Source of the DNA: Occultella glacieicola
GTDB lineage: Bacteria > Actinomycetota > Actinomycetes > Actinomycetales > Beutenbergiaceae
Length of the DNA: 64,000 bases
Direction: 5' to 3'
NCBI RefSeq assembly: GCF_004353825.1
Contig: NZ_SMNA01000005.1
Coordinates: forward strand, 248,001-312,000
In this document: piece after piece, positions 35,756 through 44,893 of the stretch
Layout: every line of letters starts with the position of its first letter
Numbering within the stretch: position 1 is the first letter of the stretch
The notes under the pieces: model-generated
The model's input: the letters and a program-made list of their open reading frames with translations, nothing else
Databases searched by the model: none
Told to the model about the DNA's origin: nothing
Translations under genes and position numbers: made by a program

Positions 35756-38700
35756 TCAGGACCAGTGCGGCGGGACGTCGCGACGGAGCCGTTCGTCGTC
35801 GGAGTCCGACGAGCCTTCCCCCCAGGCGCGGTCCTCGTCCTCCCAGGCCCGGTTCGGGATCGTCGGCTCGGCTCGCCCGGCCGTGCCGGTTCGGGGCGCG
35901 TCCGGGTGCGCGTCGGTGGATCCGGCGTCGGCGCCGCCATCGCCCTGCGTGTCGTCGGCAGGCTCCTCGCCGGCAGCCTGGGCGTCGCCGGCGAGCTCAT
36001 CGTCGGCGGCCTCGGCGTTGCCGACGGGCTCATCGTCGGCGGCCTCGGCGTCGCCGGCGAGCTCATCGTCGGCGGCCTCGGCGTCGCCGGCGAGCTCATT
36101 GCCGGCAGCCTCGGCGTTGCCCGCGAGCTCATCGTCGGCGGCCGCGGCGGCCTCCGCCGGGGGCGAGCCGTCCGCCCCGGTGACGTCGCCGCCGTCGGCC
36201 TCCCCGGCCGCTCGCGTTGCGTCGGTGGCGGCCGGGGAGTCCGGAGCGGACCCGAGCCCCGAGCGCCGCACCGCGGCGCCGAGAACGGCGTCCACGTGGG
36301 TGCCGCGCTTGGCGATGCCCAGCTCGGCGCGGAGTTCCTCGCGCAACGCCTCGCTCGAGCGGGGCTCGCCGTCCGAGGCGAGCCACCCGACCAGGGCGTC
36401 GAGTTCGTCGTCGCCGTACCGGCTCAGCGGCTGTCCCGGCGGCACGTCGGGCCGGTCCCCGCGCAGTCCGGCGATCGGGGACCTGGTGCCGGGCCGGGTC
36501 GGCTGCTCACCGACCATGGCGATGCCGCGGGCGGACGTCGTGGGACGGGCCGCGGAATCACGGTCCGGTTCCTCCTCCCCGGCGACCTCGTCCACGAGAT
36601 CCGTGGGCGGGATCCCGGACGCCGGGCTCGTGACCGTCACGTTCCGCTCGGCGAGCACGGCCCGCACGTCCTGCGCGATCCGTTCCGCCTCGCCCTGCGG
36701 ATCCATGAACACCGCCGTGGAGAAGACCATCCGGACCCGCCATCCGCGGTTCTGCAGCCGTTGCACCCAGTGCCGGTCACGCCGTCGCAGGCTCGGTTCG
36801 GCGACGTACTCCGGGTCGTCGGTGAGGACCGCGACCAGCAGCTCCCCCGGCAGGTCCGGGTGCCCGATCGCGAGCGGGATGCGTACGCCCCCGGGCACGC
36901 CGTAGCGGGGCACCACGGTGAGGCCGAGGCGCCAGAGCCGCTCGGCGAGGTCGACGAGCAGTCGATCGGGGGCGTGATCGTCGGTGTCCTCGTCGAGTTC
37001 GGCCCGGCCGGCCGCGGCGAGGGCGAGCACGTCCTTGAGCATCCTGGACCCCTCGGACCGCAGCCGTGCCGGGTCCAGGTCCTCGGCTGCGAGGCAGCTG
37101 ACCACGGTGAACCGGTGCCGCACCGCGTCGAGCGCGTCCACGAGGTACTCGGCCCCGTCGCGTCCGGAGACGGCCCCGAACCGGTGCAGCACCCGCCCGT
37201 GCGGCGTCTTGCCGTAGCCGAGGCTGAAGATGATCGCGTCCCGGCGCAGGCCGGCGACCGACTCGATGTCGACGACGGTGAACGCGTCCGTGCCGGACTG
37301 GTCGAAGAACGCGGACATCGCGGTGCTGCCGGCCGCCGTGGAGAGCACCGCCTCACGGACCCGGTCCGCATGCCGGCTGTTCAGTGCGATCACGGCGAGG
37401 GACTGTTCCGGCCGGGTCAGTGCGTGGTCGATGACGAGGTCGACGACGCGGTCCACCTCGGCCTGCACGCTCTCGACCACGTCCGAGCCCGGAGCCGGCA
37501 TCCCGGTGCCGTCGACCAGGTCCAGGGTGATCCGAGGGCTGTGCGGCGGGGCCGGCACCGGCCGGATGATGTCCGCATAGCCGTGCCGGGCGAGGAACGC
37601 GGCGATGTCGGTGTCCTGGTCCACCCGGTCCCCGGGCAGCGTTGCCCGCGGCAGGAGGTCCAGGGCCCGGACGGTCCCGGTGCCGCCACGGCGGGTGTCG
37701 CCGAAGACGACCACCTGCTTCGCCCGGACGATCGCGGAGATCACCTGCTCCACGGGCAGGTGCTGCACGGCGTCGAGCACGAGCAGGTCCACGTCACGGC
37801 CGGGCGGGAGCACCTGCGGCACCACCATCGGTGGCACGATCCACACCGGCCGGGGTGCCCAGGCCACCTCGCCGAACCGGTTCAGCAGGGCCTTGAGGTC
37901 GGTGGCCCCACGCATCACCGTGCGGTAGAACTCCTGCGCGCGGGGACGGTCGGCGGAGATCGCGGCGCGCACCCGGGCGGCCGATCCGGCCAGCACCGGT
38001 GCGACCAGGCTCGCGGTCTGGGTCTCGTCCAGAGCCCGCAGCCGCGCGGCCGCCTCGTCCAGGGACTCCGCCTCGAGGCCGGCCATGGCCGGGTCCTCGG
38101 CGAGCATCTCCTCCAGCACACTCGACCACCAGGCGAGGTCGAACTCCGCGCCCACGAGGCTCGTCGGAACCCGCCGCTGGCCCAGGTCGGCCACCAGCGG
38201 CGCGAGACCGAGGCCGTTGAGCTTCGCGATCACCGCGGCCCGCTCCGGCATCTGCCGGACCGCCGCGTCGTCGGTACCCAACCGTTCGATGCGGTTGGCG
38301 AGTTCGGCCAGCGGCACCTCGGACAGGGTACGGCCACCCAGGGTGGGGGCCAGCACGGGCGCGAGTCGGCCGACGAGGTCGGTGACCTCCTGCGCCGTCC
38401 GGACGATCGCCGTCATCCCCTCGGGAACCCGCGGCCAGCCGCCCCCGGCGCAGTGCCGACGCCAGACGTCGCGGCGGGTGGCGACCTCGACCAGTTCCGC
38501 GTGCAGATCACCGACCGTGACCCCGGGTCGGAGCAGGTCCTTGGCCTGCTTGCGCAGCCGGCGCCGGGCACCCCAGGCGAGGTCGACCTGGTGCTGCGCT
38601 CGCCAGGCGCGGCTGGCGGTGGCGGCGACCATGTCCGTGGCCGACCGCTCGAACACCTGCGGCGTGAAGACGTCCAGGGAGGACTGGATCCCGTCGAGCA

Positions 38701-40555
38701 GGGTGAGCTGCTCGGACCACTGCTCGAGCGTCTGGGCCTCGTCGAGTCCCGTCTGAGCCGCGGCCGCGTCGACCTGCTCCCGCAGCCTCGGCAGCACCTC
38801 GTTCAGGGCGCGCACGTCCGCGAGCGTGGCGGTCGCGTGGTCGGCGCTGGTCAGCTCGGCGCCGAACCACGGCGTGTCCGAGGCTCGCAGCTGGAACGCC
38901 CCGAGCGCTCCGGCTCGGGCGAGCTCCTCGCGGGCCCGCTCGCGTTCGTCGGAGTCCATCGAGCGCACCGCCGTGCCGGACAGGCGCACCTGGGTGCGCG
39001 GACCGGGGCGCTGCGCGGTGAGCTCGGCCAGGGCCTGGAGCGCCTGGTACGCGCTCGCCGACCAGGGCGGACGCGGGGTGTGCAGGGCGTTGATGTATCC
39101 GGCGAGCTTCGTCCGGGCCGCCAGCAGGGCCTCGCGGTCCTTCGCGACCGCGGCCGGATCCACCGAAGGCTCGGGCGGGTTCAGCCCGTCCACCAGGCGC
39201 CGGGCCGCCGTGCGGTTCCAGCTCGGGTCGTTGCTCAGGTCGAGGGCGAGGTCGCCCACCCCGACGGCCCGCATCGCGTCCAGGAGGGCCCGGGCGGCCC
39301 GGCGGGTGCCGGGCACGTACAGCACCCGCTTGCCCTCGGCGGCGGCCTGCGCCACCACAGCCGTGACGGTGGCGGGCACATCCACCCCGGGCGGGGCGTC
39401 GACGAGCACGTGACCGCCGGCGCCGACGGCGTCCAGAACCCGGTGCTGGCCGGCGTCCAGGTCCCCGGCGCCACGTTCGGCCCCGGGGTCGCGGTCGCCG
39501 TCACCGGCCGAGGGCAGGGTCGACCGGAGCGCCGACTTGGCCTCGTCGTCGCCCGCGAGTGCGGCGACCACGTCGTGTGCGGCGAGCGCGCTCTGCTGGG
39601 CCTCGAGGTCGTCCGCGAGGGCCTGACCCGGGTGCACGAACGCGCCGACGATGATCCGGGAATCCATCCGGAACTCGGGCAGGGCCTTGCCGAGCTCCGC
39701 GATCGTGGCCAGGGCCGGACTGGGCGAGAAGCCGTGCGTACCCATGGTGGACCGTGCGATCTCGGCCGGGTCCAGGTCCACCCCGTGGGCGCGCAACTCG
39801 CGCACGAGCACCGAGTTGAGCTCGACGGCGGGATCGAGTTCGAGGTCGATCTCGGCATCCGAGCCCGGTCCGGTCAGGCGGACCGGCCGCAGCAGCACGG
39901 GAGCGTGCACGAGGCGGGGCGCCGGGGCGCGTGTGCCGGACGCCGGGGTCGCGGGGTCCTCGGCCAGAGCGGGCGTCGTGCCGGCGTCCTCGGCCAGCAC
40001 GGTCGTCGCGTCCGGGTCGGGCTGCGCGGCCGATTCGGACCCGCGGGCCGCCGCCGGGTCCGACCCGGGCTGCGCCGTCGACCCCTCGTCCGGACCCGGC
40101 GCGGGCCGGCCGGGTGCCGCGTCGCTGTGCTCACCGTGTGACTCCGCGCGCCAGGTGGCGACGCCGACGGCCACGTACGTCGGGGCGACCCCGTAGCGCT
40201 GAGCGAGCTCCTCGGTCCGCGCGCCCATCACTCGGGCCCGCCGCCGGGCCTGGGTCAGCGCGGACCCCTCCCGCACCAGGTTCGACAACCGGGTGGCGCG
40301 CCCGGCGAACAGTTGCGCGATCCCGCTCGGGTGGGCGGCGGTCAGGTCGACGAGGGCGTCACCGAGTGCGTCCACGTCCCAGAGGGCGCTGCCGCCGGCG
40401 AGATCCGCGAGCCGGTTGCGCCACTGTGCCGCGGCGCCGGAGACCGCACGTTCGCGCGCGGTCGGTTCCGGGGCCGTCGGCTCCACCTCCGGAGGCTGCG
40501 GCGCCGACGAGGCCTTGCGGCCGCCGGGCAGTGGGAATCGAACGGGCGGGGTCAC
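35756..40555 (-). CDS. Very large SF1-helicase / Vsr-like nuclease homologue with degraded catalytic motifs
   Basis: 1,599 residues. An N-terminal WRNRLADLAGGSALWDVDAL is like the start of DUF4011-type proteins. The helicase core can be traced, but key residues differ: motif I region VDAPPGVDVPATV (about 386-398) lacks GKS/T; motif II region LLVLDAVQHLPVEQV (about 920-934) lacks DE; the late motifs IESVAGLRRDAIIFSLGYG (about 1098) and GAEYLVDALDAVRHRF lack the usual QG.ERD and TRAR residues. Residues 1218-1285 match the Vsr/MTES_1575 endonuclease fold (RDRHWVQRLQNRGWRVRMVF), with the acidic metal motif altered to LTDDPEY. The tail carries acidic 11-residue repeats. Intact frame, so a maintained non-enzymatic role is likely. 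Confidence 0.72.
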   Translation of the reverse strand: MTPPVRFPLPGGRKASSAPQPPEVEPTAPEPTARERAVSGAAAQWRNRLADLAGGSALWDVDALGDALVDLTAAHPSGIAQLFAGRATRLSNLVREGSALTQARRRARVMGARTEELAQRYGVAPTYVAVGVATWRAESHGEHSDAAPGRPAPGPDEGSTAQPGSDPAAARGSESAAQPDPDATTVLAEDAGTTPALAEDPATPASGTRAPAPRLVHAPVLLRPVRLTGPGSDAEIDLELDPAVELNSVLVRELRAHGVDLDPAEIARSTMGTHGFSPSPALATIAELGKALPEFRMDSRIIVGAFVHPGQALADDLEAQQSALAAHDVVAALAGDDEAKSALRSTLPSAGDGDRDPGAERGAGDLDAGQHRVLDAVGAGGHVLVDAPPGVDVPATVTAVVAQAAAEGKRVLYVPGTRRAARALLDAMRAVGVGDLALDLSNDPSWNRTAARRLVDGLNPPEPSVDPAAVAKDREALLAARTKLAGYINALHTPRPPWSASAYQALQALAELTAQRPGPRTQVRLSGTAVRSMDSDERERAREELARAGALGAFQLRASDTPWFGAELTSADHATATLADVRALNEVLPRLREQVDAAAAQTGLDEAQTLEQWSEQLTLLDGIQSSLDVFTPQVFERSATDMVAATASRAWRAQHQVDLAWGARRRLRKQAKDLLRPGVTVGDLHAELVEVATRRDVWRRHCAGGGWPRVPEGMTAIVRTAQEVTDLVGRLAPVLAPTLGGRTLSEVPLAELANRIERLGTDDAAVRQMPERAAVIAKLNGLGLAPLVADLGQRRVPTSLVGAEFDLAWWSSVLEEMLAEDPAMAGLEAESLDEAAARLRALDETQTASLVAPVLAGSAARVRAAISADRPRAQEFYRTVMRGATDLKALLNRFGEVAWAPRPVWIVPPMVVPQVLPPGRDVDLLVLDAVQHLPVEQVISAIVRAKQVVVFGDTRRGGTGTVRALDLLPRATLPGDRVDQDTDIAAFLARHGYADIIRPVPAPPHSPRITLDLVDGTGMPAPGSDVVESVQAEVDRVVDLVIDHALTRPEQSLAVIALNSRHADRVREAVLSTAAGSTAMSAFFDQSGTDAFTVVDIESVAGLRRDAIIFSLGYGKTPHGRVLHRFGAVSGRDGAEYLVDALDAVRHRFTVVSCLAAEDLDPARLRSEGSRMLKDVLALAAAGRAELDEDTDDHAPDRLLVDLAERLWRLGLTVVPRYGVPGGVRIPLAIGHPDLPGELLVAVLTDDPEYVAEPSLRRRDRHWVQRLQNRGWRVRMVFSTAVFMDPQGEAERIAQDVRAVLAERNVTVTSPASGIPPTDLVDEVAGEEEPDRDSAARPTTSARGIAMVGEQPTRPGTRSPIAGLRGDRPDVPPGQPLSRYGDDELDALVGWLASDGEPRSSEALREELRAELGIAKRGTHVDAVLGAAVRRSGLGSAPDSPAATDATRAAGEADGGDVTGADGSPPAEAAAAADDELAGNAEAAGNELAGDAEAADDELAGDAEAADDEPVGNAEAADDELAGDAQAAGEEPADDTQGDGGADAGSTDAHPDAPRTGTAGRAEPTIPNRAWEDEDRAWGEGSSDSDDERLRRDVPPHWS
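35950..36145 (-). repeat. In-frame 33-bp tandem repeats (acidic 11-residue units)
   Basis: About six copies of a unit encoding DELAGDAEAAD and variants (DELAGNAEAAG, DEPVGNAEAAD, DELAGDAQAAG) near the C-terminus of the large helicase-like protein. Units are 33 bp and highly similar at DNA level (gagctcatcgtcggcggcct on the plus strand), so copy number is likely variable between strains. Confidence 0.8.
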
Positions 40556-40777
40556 CCGTCCACGCTAACCGCCTACGGGCCCGGATAGCACCGTGACCCG
40601 CCGGGCTGGGGCGGTACCGGGCTGGAACCGGCCCATTCCGGGCGCTCCGGCGCACCCGGCGTCCGCGCCCGGATCCGGACATGGAAGGACGGTGTGCGCC
40701 ACGCAGGGGGCAGGCGACGCACACCGCCGTGGAAGAGTGTGTACCCACGCTGCCCGGAATGCAAACCGCCTCCCGGC

Positions 40778-41113
40778 TCAGCCCTCGAGGTAGCGCCTCA
40801 GGACCACGGCCTGGTTGTGTTCGGTGTCCCTCGCGCCGTACAGGAGGGTGGCGCCGGAGTGCGCGGCGATCAGGTCGCGGAGCCGGTCGACGGCGTCGTT
40901 TCCGGCGAGTTCCTCGGTGTAGCGGTGGGCGAACTCGTCGAACTTCGGGGCCTCGTGCCGGAACCAGTTCCGCAGGTCGTCGCTCGGGGCGACGTCCTTG
41001 AGCCAGACGTCGACGCGGTCCTTGCGCACCCCACGGGGCCAGAGCCGGTCCACGAGGATGCCGTGCCCCTCGTCCGCGGTGCGAGCCTCGTAGACCCGCT
41101 TGATCGCGATCAT
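40778..41113 (-). CDS. DUF488 (YeaO-like) protein
   Basis: 111 residues. The family pattern is complete: IAIKRVYEARTADEGHGILVDRLWPRGVRKD, WLKDVAPSDDLRNWFRH and LLYGARDTEHNQAVVLRRYL (read in blocks). DUF488 proteins are small, soluble and of unknown function. It lies 40 bp after the NarL-type regulator on the same strand and may be the last gene of that operon. Confidence 0.85.
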   Translation of the reverse strand: MIAIKRVYEARTADEGHGILVDRLWPRGVRKDRVDVWLKDVAPSDDLRNWFRHEAPKFDEFAHRYTEELAGNDAVDRLRDLIAAHSGATLLYGARDTEHNQAVVLRRYLEG

Positions 41114-41153
41114 GTCGACTCCCTACTCCCGGGCGGCGTGTCCGCCCACATCG

Positions 41154-41783
41154 TCACCCGCGGGACGTGAGGTAGCCAAGGGAGAACGCGGTGGCGACGG
41201 CGGCGGCTCGGTCGTTCACGCCGAGCTTGGCGTAGGCGTGCAACAGGTGCGTCTTGACCGTCGCCTCACTGATGAACAGCGTGCGTGCGGCCTCGCGGTT
41301 CGTCGAACCGCCCGCGATCAGCTCCAGCACCTCCAGCTCGCGCTGGGAGAGCGGATCGACCGGCGGTCGGCGGCGCTGCCCGAGGAGCCTCGTCGCGACG
41401 ACCGGGGAGAGCACCGCGGTCCCGGCGGCGGCCGCCTCCACCGCCCGGAACAACTCCTCGCGCGGCGCGTCCTTCAGCAGGTAGCCGGTGGCGCCCGCGT
41501 CGATGGCGGGCAGCACGTCGCCGTCCGTGTCGTAGGTGGTGAGCACCAGTACCCGGGCCGGCACCCCTCGCTCGGTCAGGGTCCTGATCGCATCGACCCC
41601 GTCCATCCCGGGCATCCGGAGGTCCATCAGGATCACATCGGGCCCGAGGTGCTCGGCGGCGGCGACCGCCTCGGCGCCGTCGCCCGCCTCACCGAGGACC
41701 TCGAACCGGGGATCCGCGCTGAACATGCTGCGCAGCCCGTCCCGGACCACCGGGTGGTCGTCCACGATCAACACCGAGATCAT
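41154..41783 (-). CDS. NarL/LuxR-type response regulator
   Basis: 209 residues. Receiver: VLIVDDHPVVRDGLRSMF, VILMDLRMPGMDG with the phospho-acceptor Asp near 54, and LKDAP. The C-terminal LuxR helix-turn-helix is LSQRELEVLELIAGGSTNREAA...ISEATVKTHLLHAYAKLGV. The ATG overlaps the kinase stop (ATGA). Likely controls the ABC exporter genes of the same operon. Confidence 0.93.
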   Translation of the reverse strand: MISVLIVDDHPVVRDGLRSMFSADPRFEVLGEAGDGAEAVAAAEHLGPDVILMDLRMPGMDGVDAIRTLTERGVPARVLVLTTYDTDGDVLPAIDAGATGYLLKDAPREELFRAVEAAAAGTAVLSPVVATRLLGQRRRPPVDPLSQRELEVLELIAGGSTNREAARTLFISEATVKTHLLHAYAKLGVNDRAAAVATAFSLGYLTSRG

Positions 41784-43045
41784 CGCGCGCTGCCCGCCGG
41801 GATCGCGGGTACGGTGGCCGAGATCGCGGTGCCGCCGCCGGGCTCGGACTCGATGTCGAGCCGGCCGGCCAGGCGCTGCACCCGCTGCCGCATGCCGGCA
41901 AGCCCGAACCCGCCGGTACCGGCACCGTCGGCGCGGCCGGCTTCGGGATCGAACCCGACGCCGTCGTCCCGGATATCGAGCGTGACCAGGTCCTCCATGT
42001 AGGACAGGGTCAGGCCCACCCGGGAGGCTCCGGCGTGCTTGGCCACGTTCGCGAGTCCTTCCTGCGCGGCCCGCAGCAGGGTGAGCTCGACGTCGACACG
42101 CATGGGCCGAGGATCACCCGTGGTGGTCAGGGCAGCCTCGATGTGGTGCACCTGCGCCCATCGTGCGGTCACGTCGTCGATCGCGTCGGGGAGCCGGGCA
42201 CCGGCGAGCACCTGCGGCTCCACCGCATGGACCGTCCGTCGTGCCTCGACGAGGCTCTCCCGGGCCAGACCGACGGCGGTGGTCACGTGCCGGCGGACCG
42301 CGTCCGGTCTCTGAATCGTCTGTTCGGCCGCCTGGAGCTGGGTGAGGATCCCCGCCAGGCTCTGCGCCAGGGTGTCGTGGATCTCGCGCGCCATCCTCTG
42401 CCGTTCGTCCAGCACGCCGGCCTCGCGCGCCTGATCCAGGAGTTGCGCGTGCAGCCCGGCGTTCTCCGCCAGTGCGGCCTCCAGTCGCAGGTTGGCCTCG
42501 TGCAGCTCGGCGAGGGCACGCTGCTGCCGCCGGCCGTGCTGGTCGCTGCTCGCGAGGATGTGGAAGAAGATCAGGGACAGGCCGACGCTGACGGTGCTGA
42601 CCGCGGCCCACAGCCACCAGTCGTCCGCGACGATGTTCGCGACGCCCCCGACGTAGGTCACCGCCATGATCAGCGACGTGGCGACCACTCCGACGTACCG
42701 CCAGCGACCACGCAGATACAGGAACGCGTGGACGTAGCCGATGAACGCGAAGATGCCGTACGAAGGTGCGAGCGCCACCAGGGCGGCGGTCCACACCGTC
42801 AGCCCGGCGAAGTACAGCCCGAGCAGCCTGACGTCGGGATCCGGTCGGCGGTCGAGGCGACCCAGCCAGACCAGCCAGCCGGCAGCCACGGCGGTGAGGC
42901 CGAGCACCGCCGGCGCGGGCGCCGGTCCCATCAGGGCGATGACCGTGCTGACCGCGAGCAGGGCGTACGGAAGCACCCTGATCACGGCCGCCTCGCGATG
43001 CTCCGCACGGGCGTACTCACGGCGCAGTTCGGCCTCGATGCTCAT
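41780..43045 (-). CDS. HisKA_3-type sensor histidine kinase
   Basis: 421 residues from ATG 43045, with GGGAG eight bases upstream. Five or six hydrophobic helices fill residues 25-165, then a coiled coil, the dimerisation box ERQRMAREIHDTLAQSLAGI with the phospho-His, and a GHKL ATPase domain ending FGLAGMRQRVQRLAG. The multi-helix sensor with no large outside domain resembles DesK/LiaS kinases, which sense the membrane or the linked transporter. It lies 21 bp after the ABC permease gene. Confidence 0.92.
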   Translation of the reverse strand: MSIEAELRREYARAEHREAAVIRVLPYALLAVSTVIALMGPAPAPAVLGLTAVAAGWLVWLGRLDRRPDPDVRLLGLYFAGLTVWTAALVALAPSYGIFAFIGYVHAFLYLRGRWRYVGVVATSLIMAVTYVGGVANIVADDWWLWAAVSTVSVGLSLIFFHILASSDQHGRRQQRALAELHEANLRLEAALAENAGLHAQLLDQAREAGVLDERQRMAREIHDTLAQSLAGILTQLQAAEQTIQRPDAVRRHVTTAVGLARESLVEARRTVHAVEPQVLAGARLPDAIDDVTARWAQVHHIEAALTTTGDPRPMRVDVELTLLRAAQEGLANVAKHAGASRVGLTLSYMEDLVTLDIRDDGVGFDPEAGRADGAGTGGFGLAGMRQRVQRLAGRLDIESEPGGGTAISATVPAIPAGSAR

Positions 43046-43065
43046 CGTCCCCGCTCCCGGTGGCT

Positions 43066-43806
43066 CTACTCCCACCGAAAGTACCGCGCGGCCAGGCCGC
43101 CGGCCACGATCGCCCAGCCGAGCATGACGGCGACGAGAAGCAACTGCGGCCAGCCCCCTCCGGTCGCGTCCTGCAGCGACTGGACACCGGCGCCCAATGG
43201 GCTCGCGTCCGAGATGTTGCGCAGCACACCACTCATCGACTCGCGCGGGATCCACAGGCCGGCGAAGAACAGGAACGGGAAGAACAGCACCAGGCCGATC
43301 GCGCCCGCGCCTGCAGCACCTGGCGCCAGCGCGGCCACGAGCAGTCCGATCGCCAGCATCGAGACCGCGGTCAGCGCGAACGCCACCAGGTACCCGAGCG
43401 GGTTGCCGGGCAGCTCGACGGCGAACACCAGGCGGGCGATGACCAGGACCACCACGGTCGTGGCGAAGGACATCAGCACGGACATGAGCAGCTGCGCGCC
43501 GAGCAGGAGGGCCGGCCGGGCCGGGGTGGTGCGCAGCCGACGCAGGACACCCTTCTCCCGGTAGGTCGCGAGTTGTTGCGGGAGGCTGGTCAGCGCGACG
43601 GTCGCGATGGCGATCGCGACCACCAACGGGGTGTACAGGTCGATCACCCGGCGGCCACCGAGGTCGGGATCGGGCTCACGGAACGCCGGGACGGCGCCGA
43701 GGACGATGAGCAGGACCGGGGGCAGGGCGAGAGCGAAGAGCACGCTGATCGGCTCGCGGAGGAAGAGCTTCGTCTCGGTCACGGTGAGTCTCAGCAGGGC
43801 GGACAC
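43066..43806 (-). CDS. ABC-2 type exporter permease
   Basis: 246 residues from GTG 43806, with GAGGAG seven bases upstream. Six hydrophobic helices; the cytoplasmic loop TYREKGVLRRLRTTPARPALLLGAQL and the segment FLFFAGLWIPRESMSGVLRN are typical of ABC-2 permeases of the DrrB/NatB kind. Partner of the ATPase that ends 10 bp upstream. Substrate (drug, peptide, lipid) unknown. Confidence 0.9.
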   Translation of the reverse strand: MSALLRLTVTETKLFLREPISVLFALALPPVLLIVLGAVPAFREPDPDLGGRRVIDLYTPLVVAIAIATVALTSLPQQLATYREKGVLRRLRTTPARPALLLGAQLLMSVLMSFATTVVVLVIARLVFAVELPGNPLGYLVAFALTAVSMLAIGLLVAALAPGAAGAGAIGLVLFFPFLFFAGLWIPRESMSGVLRNISDASPLGAGVQSLQDATGGGWPQLLLVAVMLGWAIVAGGLAARYFRWE

Positions 43807-43816
43807 GGTGGTCTCC

Positions 43817-44725
43817 TCAGTCGTGGATGGGGCGGCCGGTGAGCGCGACGAACGCGTCATCGAGCGAGGGCTGATCGACACGGAGGTCGGCGGGGACGAT
43901 CTGGTTGCGGGCGAGCGCGGTCGTCACCGCGAGCAGGAGATCGCCGGTGCCGGTCACGAGGACCTGGTCTCCGGACCGCTCCACCGACGCGACCTCGGGC
44001 AGCGCGGTCAGCGTGGCGCCGTCCAGCGGCGCCGACGGCCGGAACCGGATCCGCTGCCGCCCGCCGGACCGCTCGATGAGGCCGGCCGGGGTGTCGAGCG
44101 CGACGAGCCGCCCCGAGTCGATCAGGGCGATCCGGTCGCAGAGCCGCTCTGCCTCCTCCATGAAGTGCGTGACCAGCAGGATCGTGACCCCGCGGTCCCG
44201 GATCGTCTCGATGAGGTCCCAGGTGTCACGGCGGGCCTGCGGGTCCAGGCCCGTGGTGAGTTCGTCGAGGACCGCCACCCTCGGGTTGCCGACCACGGCA
44301 AGGGCGATGGACAGACGCTGCTGCTGACCGCCGGACAGGTGCCGGAACTGGGTGTCGACCTTGTCGGTGAGTCGCAGGGCGGAGATCAGTTCCCGCCAGT
44401 CGACCGGGTCGCGGTAGAACGAGCTGTACAGGGCCATCGCCTCACCGACGGTGAGCTTGTCGGGCAGTTCACTCTCCTGCAGTTGCGCGCCGAGGACATG
44501 CTGCAGTTCGCGGTCGCCGCCCTGCGGGTCGATACCGCAGACCCGGATCGTGCCGGCATCCGGGGTGCGCAGACCCTCGATGCACTCCACCGTGGTGGAC
44601 TTGCCGGCCCCGTTCGGTCCGAGGATCCCGAAGATCTCACCGCGCTCGACGGCGAAACTGACCCCGTTCACCGCGGTGTGCGGTCCGTAGCGTTTGAGCA
44701 GGTGGTCCACCTCGATGATTGCCAT
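43817..44725 (-). CDS. ABC exporter ATP-binding protein
   Basis: 302 residues. Walker A GPNGAGKSTT, Q-loop LGAQLQESELPDKLTV, signature LSGGQQQRLSIALAVVG, Walker B VAVLDELTTGLDPQ (the usual Pro after Asp-Glu is Leu) and H-loop LLVTHFMEEA. The C-terminal DrrA-type extension follows. First gene of a four- or five-gene operon: ATPase, permease, kinase, regulator, DUF488. Powers export by the adjacent permease. Confidence 0.93.
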   Translation of the reverse strand: MAIIEVDHLLKRYGPHTAVNGVSFAVERGEIFGILGPNGAGKSTTVECIEGLRTPDAGTIRVCGIDPQGGDRELQHVLGAQLQESELPDKLTVGEAMALYSSFYRDPVDWRELISALRLTDKVDTQFRHLSGGQQQRLSIALAVVGNPRVAVLDELTTGLDPQARRDTWDLIETIRDRGVTILLVTHFMEEAERLCDRIALIDSGRLVALDTPAGLIERSGGRQRIRFRPSAPLDGATLTALPEVASVERSGDQVLVTGTGDLLLAVTTALARNQIVPADLRVDQPSLDDAFVALTGRPIHD

Positions 44726-44893
44726 GCCTCAACGGTGCCCGGCGGCACCGCGCACCGGATCGGCCACCTGGCCGGAGACCGCCGCCGCTGCGGTGGATGC
44801 GGGCATCAACCGATCGGTGGATGCGCAGCACGGCCCGACCCGCAGGTGGAGCGGCCTGGAATAGGCCTCGTGCGCAGGCGGTTCGCCCCTGAC

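Noticed and set aside
35950-36145. Tandem repeats considered as a CRISPR array
   Set aside because: Units follow each other without spacers, keep the reading frame and encode acidic 11-residue repeats.
35705-40141. 1,478-codon open frame on the plus strand opposite the large helicase-like gene
   Set aside because: It is the GC-driven shadow of the real gene: rich in His/Arg/Gly/Val with no recognisable domain, while the minus strand shows a coherent multi-domain protein.
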